64,000 bases of DNA from Acetobacterium sp965140355. Lineage in GTDB: Bacteria; Bacillota; Clostridia; Eubacteriales; Eubacteriaceae. Below, piece after piece: positions 57,542 through 64,000 of the stretch; positions within the stretch are counted from its first letter, which is position 1; every line of letters begins with the position of its first letter. The DNA is taken from assembly GCA_965140355.1 (NCBI GenBank), contig OZ223194.1, forward strand, positions 1,054,001-1,118,000, given 5' to 3'. The notes beneath the pieces are model-generated. The model was not told where the DNA came from and did not search any database. It was given only the letters and a program-made list of their open reading frames with translations. Both the position numbers and the translations under genes were made by a program.

Positions 57542-58882
57542 TTAATACATTTGTGCATTTTTAAAATTTTTACTGCTATCAAATGCTGATTCTATTTCAA
57601 TAATGGGGAAATATTTTTTTAATTTCTGATCAATCACACTGATCCATTGGTCACTGGCCGCCATCATCCCAATGATATATAAATTTTGCGGCAAATAACA
57701 ATTTCTCATTCGTTCCGCTTTTGTTTTTTGAAAATTTTTGCTACCGTTATTTTTTTTAAACAAAAATAAAAGGTCAACCATAATTTGGTTTATATTTGCT
57801 CTTTTTATTTCACTGATAATAAAATAAAAATCATGATGCGGGTCATTTACCGCCTTTTGACAAAACTCAATAAATCCACATTGCTCCACCATTAAATCAC
57901 TTGCTCTTTGGTTATGATCCGCAAAGTTTTTTTCAACTATCCAATTGTTTAATTCTAATAACAAAACGCTGCTTTCATCTTTTTCTTTTAATAACGAATA
58001 GGCCAATCGCTTGGCAAAATAACTTTTCCAAACTCCGGGATCACCTTGGATGATTATACTTTTTTGAATTTTTAAAAATCCAACCATCGCATCATATTTT
58101 TCTGAAGACATAAATACGTCAGCTAAAAATTCCCTTTTTGAATATGCCGCTACCTTTTTTTTCAATCTTTCCCGAAGTCCCCAAATCTCACTTGAAAATG
58201 ATTTTCGATAAAATAAATCGTCACCTTTAGCAAAAGATTTGGAATCACTGCTCAGTTTTTGTAGGGTAAATCTAATTTCCGCCCGCCAATTTGGATTTTT
58301 TTCGATATTTATTATTTTTTTTCTTTTCATAATTTCATCCTGAATATCGGATAAGTGGGCCTCGCCGCCTAACTGCTTTAAGACCATCACAATTTCATCG
58401 GCATATAAAATTTCTTTCATAAAACGCTTTCTCCAGTAGGGTTCCTTTAAAAAACGCTTAATATCCTGTGGTTTATTGTTAAAAGTAAACTCGATAAGTT
58501 CCCGAGACATCCAATTCTTAGGATTTGCCTCTATTTTCCAAATACTTCTGATAAATGTAAAAAAATACCACTCTTTTACTGTATCAAATTTTGTCCAGCA
58601 GACATCAATTTTTTTTCCATTATAGTCGTTTTTTTTAATAATACCAACGGCCTTAATTTCCATAACTGAAGCAAGTTTTCCATTCGTACTGAATGGAATA
58701 TTGTTTTTTTTATTATGGGTCGCTTTCAAGGCAATGCGATCACCAACTTTCATTTCATTAATCAGATCACTTGATTTATCCGAATGAGCGTTTTCCCAAA
58801 AACCGCCTTTAATAAAACATGATGGTTGTTGATTTCCACCATCAGAAAATTCACTTACGAACCAACTTGGTCTACTATCCAT
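57542..58882 (-). CDS. McrB-like AAA+ ATPase, truncated and with degenerate motifs
   Basis: About 446 residues. An N-terminal domain (PSWFVSEFSDGGNQQ, WENAHSDKSSDLINEMKVGD, WYFFTFIRSIWKIE) resembles the EVE-like module fused to some McrB homologues. The AAA+ part follows at about 290. Walker A reads GDPGVWKSYFAKRLAYSL where GPPGVGKT is expected, Walker B FIISEIKRANI where D precedes E, and sensor 1 IIGMMAASDQW where MNTAD is usual; the arginine-finger region is KLKKYFP. Each key position is changed, so GTP hydrolysis is unlikely. No McrC nuclease gene lies next to it. Start 58882 follows AAGGAGAG. Confidence 0.75.
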   Translation of the reverse strand: MDSRPSWFVSEFSDGGNQQPSCFIKGGFWENAHSDKSSDLINEMKVGDRIALKATHNKKNNIPFSTNGKLASVMEIKAVGIIKKNDYNGKKIDVCWTKFDTVKEWYFFTFIRSIWKIEANPKNWMSRELIEFTFNNKPQDIKRFLKEPYWRKRFMKEILYADEIVMVLKQLGGEAHLSDIQDEIMKRKKIINIEKNPNWRAEIRFTLQKLSSDSKSFAKGDDLFYRKSFSSEIWGLRERLKKKVAAYSKREFLADVFMSSEKYDAMVGFLKIQKSIIIQGDPGVWKSYFAKRLAYSLLKEKDESSVLLLELNNWIVEKNFADHNQRASDLMVEQCGFIEFCQKAVNDPHHDFYFIISEIKRANINQIMVDLLFLFKKNNGSKNFQKTKAERMRNCYLPQNLYIIGMMAASDQWISVIDQKLKKYFPIIEIESAFDSSKNFKNAQMY

Positions 58883-58937
58883 CATCTCTCCTTTTTAATT
58901 GTGTAATCTTCAGAAAGTAATTTAAATATCAACAAAC

Positions 58938-58982
58938 AAAAAAAATGAGGCAGAATTCTCTTCTGAGAATGACTACCTCACG
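58938..58982 (-). terminator. Terminator after methyltransferase 1
   Basis: TGAGGTAG...CTGCCTCA arms with inner ATTCTC/GAGAAT pairing and T8 on the minus strand, between the methyltransferase stop and the McrB-like gene. Confidence 0.88.
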
Positions 58983-59028
58983 GGTTTATTCTTTTTTATA
59001 AGTCTAGTAAAACTAAAACCGCAATTTT

Positions 59029-59787
59029 TTATTTTTCCGCAAAAATCATAAACATAGGCGTAGATGCATAGTTGATCTGTTCCTCTTTATTCCAAACGAG
59101 CTCACTGATTTCCTGTTCAACCATAACCTTTTTAAAACCAGTGTTAATCAGTACGGCCGCATCCCATTGGGGACGCATGGTTCGACTTAAAGGTAGGTTT
59201 TTAGCGATTTCTTCCATTGTTTTAGTATCGGTGATTATATAATGGTCATTAATACCTTCTTTTTCAGAGTTAGCCCGGTCTTGATAATATTCTGAACGCT
59301 TTTCTTTGTCATAAAGATGTAAATACCAGTTGGCATCAAAGTTAAGCATTCTGCCACCCGGAGCTAGCACGCGATGCCACTCTTTATATGCCTGCTCCGG
59401 TTTTTCCAGATTCCAGGTTAAATTCCGGGTGACGATCAAATCAAAGGTATTATCCTCAAAATCCAGATAATGAGCATCCATCTGCATAAATTTAATGTCA
59501 TTCTGATAAGATCCGGCATTTTTTTTCGCCTTATGCAGCATCGCATCAGTATAATCCACTGCTGTTACCTCATACCCGCATGACGCCATGGTGATCGCAA
59601 AAAAACCCGGTCCGGTGCCAATATCCAAAACTTTTAATTTTCGCCCAATGACAGCCGGTTTATGCCGATTGATCAATTCTTTCCAAACCGCCATTTTATA
59701 GCTATTCAATTCCGCTACATTGACCTCCGAATAGCCTTCTGAACGTTTATCCCAATAATTTTCCACTTTTTCAAGAATATTTTCCAT
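59029..59787 (-). CDS. Class I SAM-dependent methyltransferase 1
   Basis: 252 residues. SAM motif VLDIGTGPGFFAITMAS, acidic loop VTAVDYTDAML, motif DNTFDLIVTRNLTWNLEKP and post-motif LAPGGRMLNFDANWYLH. The protein is a clear relative of methyltransferase 2 at 61399. Such enzymes often accompany Fec-type importers in anaerobes, but the substrate is not known. ATG 59787 (MENILEKVENYW) is chosen since the upstream frame runs through direct repeat B. Ribosome site GGGGG is somewhat distant. Confidence 0.82.
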   Translation of the reverse strand: MENILEKVENYWDKRSEGYSEVNVAELNSYKMAVWKELINRHKPAVIGRKLKVLDIGTGPGFFAITMASCGYEVTAVDYTDAMLHKAKKNAGSYQNDIKFMQMDAHYLDFEDNTFDLIVTRNLTWNLEKPEQAYKEWHRVLAPGGRMLNFDANWYLHLYDKEKRSEYYQDRANSEKEGINDHYIITDTKTMEEIAKNLPLSRTMRPQWDAAVLINTGFKKVMVEQEISELVWNKEEQINYASTPMFMIFAEK

Positions 59788-59857
59788 AATTAATGTTTTC
59801 CCCCTAAATAAATTCGCAATTAAACACATTATTATTTTTAGCAAATAAAAAAGCCAT

Positions 59858-59910
59858 GCCGAAATAAACCGATCTTCTGATCGAATTAAGTCTTCATGAC
59901 TTCGTTGTAT
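59858..59910. repeat. 53-bp direct repeat, copy B
   Basis: Second copy of 57409-57461. The two enclose 2.4 kb that hold the McrB-like and methyltransferase 1 genes, in direct orientation. It lies just upstream of methyltransferase 1. Confidence 0.85.
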
Positions 59911-59999
59911 ATACATGTATTCGTTTTTTTAATTTTCTCATAATCAATCTTATCTGTCAACTAAATTTTAATAACCTCCTTGTAAAATGTTGTTAGGGT

Positions 60000-61210
60000 A
60001 AAGGTTGAAAACCCCACCCGAATGTTCTTTGAAAATTAAAACTTATTGTTTGGATCAATCAGCGACACTTGGATTTTATTTTCCTAAACATCGTGCTAAA
60101 ATCGCTTTGTCAGAGAGATCGATGTGCGTACCTCCTGGATCCCTTTTTATCAAAGGACTTATCCGTAAAAAAGCGTGTCACTCCACAAGGACGATTCGAT
60201 GTTTAGCTGGTTGGGCTACCCTCGGGTGTTACCCGTTTCAAATGCAAGGTTGTCTAGCGTTCTTCTTTCGTGGATGCTCTGATTGATTAAACAGAAAGGC
60301 TGTGTTTTTATGTCTGAATTCTTAAATGATTTTGTCGTTGGCATTGACGTTTCCTCAGATTTTTCTGTGGTCGCCATGCTCGAGCCCAGCGGCTCACTGA
60401 TTCGCAAGCCCTTTCGGATTGATCATAATCCGGCGGGTTTCAATAAGCTGCTCACAATCCTCAAAAAAGAAGAAGAGCGGCTGAAACAAAAGCCCATCTA
60501 CTTTGTAGAATCTACGGGTATCTTTCATTTGCCACTCTTCTTCTTTTTGAAATCGAATGATCTCAAAGGATTTGTCCTTAATCCTCTATGTGTTCATTCT
60601 ACCAAAAATTTCGACTTAAGAAAAGTGAAAAATGATGCAAAAGATGCCGAAGCCATTGCCAGGCTTGCTAAATTTCAGGATGTCAAATATTCGCTGGTTC
60701 CAGAACCTCAGATTCTTGCTCTGCGGATGTTGTTGCGTAAGTACTATGCCATTTCAGACATGCTCACCGATCTGTATCTGCTCTTTCCCGGTTATCCGGA
60801 TGTGTTTAGTAATCCTTTTGGCAAGTCCTCACTGAAAATTCTCAGGGACTATCAAACGCCTCAGGACATTCTTTTGGAGAATCCGGATACGCTGGCCCAA
60901 ATGATCGCCAAAAACAGTCGCAAAGGTCTTACATGGGGGCAAAAGAAAGTTGCCAAACTCCTTGATATGGCTACTCTCTGCTCGCACTACCTGCAAAGGC
61001 GATCCCATCAATCCCATTCTTCGGGATTATTATCAGAAAAAGTGCCTGAGCAAGAAGAAAAAAGTGGCTCTTGTTGCCGTCATGCATAAGTTGTTACATT
61101 ACATCTTTGCGGTTCTCCGTGATCAGAAACCATTTATCTTCAGGAGACCCGAAGATCATCAGACCTGGCGGAACAACAAAAATTCTGGCCTTTCTCTGGC
61201 CGCTTAACCA
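60000..61210 (+). mobile_element. Eroded IS110-family element
   Basis: The transposase remnant at 60310-61207 plus about 300 bp of non-coding sequence in front of it. IS110 elements carry a non-coding end that encodes a bridge RNA next to the transposase gene; the hairpin-capable region 60000-60309 is the candidate remnant here. Outer ends cannot be fixed because IS110 elements lack long terminal inverted repeats. Confidence 0.65.
60310..61207 (+). pseudogene. IS110-family transposase, internally deleted and frameshifted
   Basis: Start ATG 60310 (MSEFLNDFVVGIDVSSDFS) with GAAAGG upstream. The RuvC-like DEDD half is present: GIDVS, FVESTGIFHLP and VKNDAKDAEAIARLAKF. After KKVAKLLDMATLCSHYLQ the frame changes and continues directly at GDPINPILRDYYQKK and KVALVAVMHKLLHYIF, which is the extreme C-terminus. 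About 130 residues are missing, including the Tnp domain with the catalytic serine, plus a small deletion after SDMLTD. Not active. Confidence 0.87.
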
Positions 61211-61398
61211 GCCAATATTTGACTATCTGATTTTTTGCCATTGTTCGGATTTTTTAATGGCTTGTTTTATCACGCCCTTTTTATCAAACTTCTTTTTCTA
61301 AAAAATATTGATTTAACTATTGACTTTTATTAGCTGGTCTCTTTATCTCAATTTCCCTTAGATTTACACTTATAACCTAAATTTAACATAATTAATAA

Positions 61399-62148
61399 TT
61401 ATTTACTTCCCCACAACATAAACATCGGTTGATATTTATATAGTTTTAATCGTTGCTCGTTGTAAACCTCTTTAGAAACATCTTTCCAGCCAATATCTTT
61501 AAAACCAAGACTATCAATTGTTTCTAAATCCCAAGTTGGTCTTTTTTTATCTGCCAGCGGAAGATTGACTCGAAACCCTCTTGCTTTTTCATAATCTTCA
61601 AAACTTACTTTGGGCTGACCATACCGTTCAATATACTCTTTTCTATTTTTTTCTATTAGAATTTTAATTTCCTTGTCTCTAATATCTGCCAAATAGTCAC
61701 CATCAAAAACCATCAATTTTCCCTCTGGTTTTAAAACCTTATACCAATTACGATAAGCACTTACAGGTTGATCTAATGTCCATACAACATTTCTGCTAAT
61801 AATAAGATCAAATGTATTTTCTGGAAAAGTCAAATTCTGACTATCCATTTGCAAAAGCAAAGGCGTTACACCTGCTTTATCTACATTATTTTTCGCGTTG
61901 TAGATCATCTCCCGACTAACATCAATCCCAACAACTTGATACCCTAATTTTGATAAAATAATTGCAAAAAATCCCGGTCCTGTTCCGACATCCAATATTC
62001 TTAGCAGATTATCTCTTTGGGGTAATTTTTCTTTTAACATTCGAGACCAGCGACTCGCATCATCTTTTATTAATTCTTCATTAATAATATCGCTGTATCC
62101 TTCAGCTGATATCCGCCAACCTTCAACGACTTTTTCATGTAATTCCAT
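61399..62148 (-). CDS. Class I SAM-dependent methyltransferase 2
   Basis: 249 residues, paralogous to methyltransferase 1: ILDVGTGPGFFAIILSKLGY, VVGIDVSREMIYNAK, TFDLIISRNVVWTLDQPVS and LKPEGKLMVFDGDYL. ATG 62148 lies after GAAGGGG and 13 bp from the end of the importer ATPase gene, so it is the last gene of that operon. A role in modifying the imported metal complex or a metallophore is a guess from context. Confidence 0.85.
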   Translation of the reverse strand: MELHEKVVEGWRISAEGYSDIINEELIKDDASRWSRMLKEKLPQRDNLLRILDVGTGPGFFAIILSKLGYQVVGIDVSREMIYNAKNNVDKAGVTPLLLQMDSQNLTFPENTFDLIISRNVVWTLDQPVSAYRNWYKVLKPEGKLMVFDGDYLADIRDKEIKILIEKNRKEYIERYGQPKVSFEDYEKARGFRVNLPLADKKRPTWDLETIDSLGFKDIGWKDVSKEVYNEQRLKLYKYQPMFMLWGSK

Positions 62149-62161
62149 TTTTCCCCTTCCA

Positions 62162-62929
62162 TCAGCTACATTGACATACCGGAACGATATTGATATAGCC
62201 ATCACTGGTTTTAAATATTTCGGTTCTCATTTTATAAACATTCTCGAGTAATTCAATGGTCAGGACTTCTTCAGGTGTTCCTTGTTTATAAACACTTCCT
62301 TGATCAAGGACAATTACACGATCCGCAAACCGTGAAACGAGATCCAACTGATGCAAAGTAGCAATGGTTATAAATCCTTCACTTACAGTCAGTTCCTTGA
62401 TCAGCTCAAGCATTTCAAACTGATAAAACAAGTCCAGACTACTTGTTGGTTCATCTAAGATTAGTATCTCCGGTTCTGAAGCCAAGGCTTGGGCAATAAA
62501 AACTCTTTGGCGTTGACCACCGCTGAGCTCTCCAATTCTCCGCGAGCTCAATGTTTTTATATTTAATCGTTCTAATATACTTTCAACTTTTTCTATTTCT
62601 TGATCCGAAACCCGATAATTCAAATTGCCAATTCTTCCCAACAACACGACTTCAAATACATTCAAATCAGCATCACAACCACTGTCCTGAGATAAATAAC
62701 TAATTTTCTGTGTGAATTCAGTTGGCGAATACTGACTGCGAATTTTACCAAAATATGAGATTTCCCCTTGGTTTTTTAAAATACCGCAGATATTTTTAAG
62801 TAATGTCGATTTTCCGATCCCATTCGCACCAATAATAGCTGTGATTTCCCTTGATTTTGCGACAAAATTCACTTCTTTAAGCACCGTTGTTTTTCCATAA
62901 GCAAAACTTAAGTCTTTTACTTCAATCAT
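62162..62929 (-). CDS. Fec/Btu-type ABC importer ATPase (second system)
   Basis: 255 residues, intact. Walker A IGANGIGKSTLLKNICG, signature LSGGQRQRVFIAQALAS, Walker B EILILDEPTSSLDLFYQ and H-loop ATLHQLDL. The tail FKTSDGYINIVPVCQ is typical of FepC-like ATPases. It overlaps the permease stop by 8 bp. Compare the frameshifted counterpart at 7006. Confidence 0.93.
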   Translation of the reverse strand: MIEVKDLSFAYGKTTVLKEVNFVAKSREITAIIGANGIGKSTLLKNICGILKNQGEISYFGKIRSQYSPTEFTQKISYLSQDSGCDADLNVFEVVLLGRIGNLNYRVSDQEIEKVESILERLNIKTLSSRRIGELSGGQRQRVFIAQALASEPEILILDEPTSSLDLFYQFEMLELIKELTVSEGFITIATLHQLDLVSRFADRVIVLDQGSVYKQGTPEEVLTIELLENVYKMRTEIFKTSDGYINIVPVCQCS

Positions 62930-64000
62930 TGATTAACCTCGTTCTTTTTGATAACACTAACGAAAAGAAAAACGGAACACCAATTAGCGAGGTAATGATC
63001 CCAATTGGAAAAATAAATCCCGGGACAATCAATTTACTCAATACTGATGCTACTGACAATACTAATGCACCACACAACGATGATAAGGGAATAAAAAACC
63101 GTTGATCTTCACCAATTAACAACCTTGCCATATGTGGTCCAACTAGGCCAATAAAACCAATTGTTCCCACAAAGCACACTGCAATACCGGTTACAATCGA
63201 TATCAAAATAAAGCATTTAATTCGAAGCTTTTCAACGTCTACGCCTAACCCACTCGCTTTTTCATCGCCTAGTTTAAGAGCCGTCAGTTTCCATGCATCT
63301 TTAAGTGTTAATGGTATTACAACAGTTAGTATCAAAAAAATCAATCCTACCGTAAGCCAATTTGATCGTGATAAACTTCCAAATAACCAGAAAACGATAT
63401 TTTGACTTTCTTCCGGCGTCGCAATATACTGCATTAACGACTGTAATGCCTGAAACAAGAAAGACAAACCAATCCCCGCTAATATCATCGTTTGGGGTTT
63501 CATTTTTGTATATTTTCCAAAACCGTAAATCGAAAAACAAGTAATCCCAGCAAAAATAAAAGAAAGCAGCGGAATCGTATAAATCCCAACAAAAGATAAA
63601 GCAGATGCACCGGTTACAATCGCCATGGCTGCACCAAACCCCGCTCCCGCCGAAACCCCAAGTGTATAAGGGCTAGCCAAAGGATTATTAAGTATTGTCT
63701 GCATCACGGCTCCTGCAAAACTTAAAGAAGCACCCACACCAACTGCCATCAATGCAGTTGGTAATCGGTAATCCCAAACGATAATCATTGTTGTGCTCTC
63801 AACATTACCAAAGTGAAGTAAAGCCTGAAAGGTTTCACCAATACTCAACCATGCCGGCCCAAGGATAATATCTGCAACAAAACTGATACAACATAAAATA
63901 AAGATAATTATGAGCGATCCGGATTTCTTTTTTACATCATCTTTATATGAATAGTTACTTTCTTTACTATTCAAAGGAGCGGCTGAATTGGTTACTGCCA
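62922..64000 (-). CDS. Fec/Btu-type ABC importer permease (second system), 5' end at window edge
   Basis: At least 350 residues with about nine or ten helices. VWDYRLPTALMAVGVGASLS, LNNPLASPYTLGVSAGAGFG, FVGTIGFIGLVGPHMARLL and IPLSSLCGALVLSVA are the FecCD signatures. A TTG at 63974 could start it, but the frame stays open to the window end and no ATG or ribosome site is seen, so the start may lie outside. A binding-protein gene is not in the window. Confidence 0.9.
   Translation of the reverse strand, partial: AVTNSAAPLNSKESNYSYKDDVKKKSGSLIIIFILCCISFVADIILGPAWLSIGETFQALLHFGNVESTTMIIVWDYRLPTALMAVGVGASLSFAGAVMQTILNNPLASPYTLGVSAGAGFGAAMAIVTGASALSFVGIYTIPLLSFIFAGITCFSIYGFGKYTKMKPQTMILAGIGLSFLFQALQSLMQYIATPEESQNIVFWLFGSLSRSNWLTVGLIFLILTVVIPLTLKDAWKLTALKLGDEKASGLGVDVEKLRIKCFILISIVTGIAVCFVGTIGFIGLVGPHMARLLIGEDQRFFIPLSSLCGALVLSVASVLSKLIVPGFIFPIGIITSLIGVPFFFSLVLSKRTRLIND

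Noticed and set aside
57542..58882. Active Type IV restriction system
   Set aside because: Nucleotide-binding motifs are altered and no McrC nuclease is adjacent.
60005..60286. 93-codon frame before the IS110 transposase
   Set aside because: Composition is not protein-like and it occupies the non-coding end expected in IS110 elements.

Overview
The window is typical of a low-to-mid GC anaerobic Firmicute. Evidence: strong AGGAGG ribosome sites, TTGACA-N17-TATAAT promoters, intrinsic terminators, an iron-dependent alcohol dehydrogenase, methylglyoxal synthase, ThiH-type thiazole synthesis, and preQ1-I, cobalamin and manganese riboswitches. The overall gene set fits Clostridia, probably Eubacteriaceae close to Acetobacterium. 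That placement is inferred from gene content; no database search was possible.

Layout. 0-2.4 kb (+): 3' end of a GpsA-like dehydrogenase and three small membrane proteins. 2.4-8.9 kb (-): a metal-type gene cluster with a Fec/Btu-type importer, a soluble ABC ATPase, a HypB/UreG-like GTPase, a methyltransferase and a leaderless solute-binding-like protein; five of its seven genes carry one frameshift each. 9-15 kb: YwbE, a TSCPD-domain protein, methylglyoxal synthase, a cysteine-synthase-like enzyme, a frameshifted DUF2252 gene, a preQ1-controlled QueT transporter and an MFS transporter. 15-23.2 kb (-): a complete 16S-23S-5S operon with two consensus promoters, a pirin, and a second, orphan 5S gene with its own promoter; each 5S is followed by a perfect-stem terminator and a tandem array of roughly 214-218 bp hairpin-rich units. 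23-30 kb: mixed metabolic and hypothetical genes, including an iron alcohol dehydrogenase. 30-34.6 kb: a lantibiotic-immunity-like ABC exporter facing a two-component system. 34.6-39.2 kb: BioY and BirA with a clear BirA operator, then two tandem PepV-type dipeptidases and a DUF1653 gene. 39.4-44.8 kb: small membrane and regulatory genes, an FMN-riboswitch-like element and a large GGDEF/EAL protein. 44.7-48 kb: thiSGHE. 48-50.4 kb: a HAD phosphatase and a GDT1-type Mn2+ transporter under a yybP-ykoY riboswitch. 50.5-57.3 kb: a NikABCDE/Opp-type importer with an M14 deacylase and a CsoR/RcnR-like repressor, all behind a cobalamin riboswitch. 57.4-61.2 kb: a disturbed island with a degenerate McrB-like ATPase, a methyltransferase, 53-bp direct repeats and an eroded IS110 element. 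61.4-64 kb: a second methyltransferase and Fec-type importer genes.

How the genes work together. Metal supply is a recurring theme: two Fec/Btu-type importers, each with a SAM methyltransferase beside it; a B12-repressed nickel/cobalt-type importer; and a Mn2+-induced exporter. This would suit an organism with a heavy demand for corrinoids and metalloenzymes. Vitamin genes (thi, bio, queuosine) carry their own RNA or operator controls.

Caution. At least eight otherwise well-conserved genes are broken by single small indels in short homopolymers, including birA. Sequencing or assembly error is the simplest explanation, although the density between 3.7 and 8.4 kb is striking.
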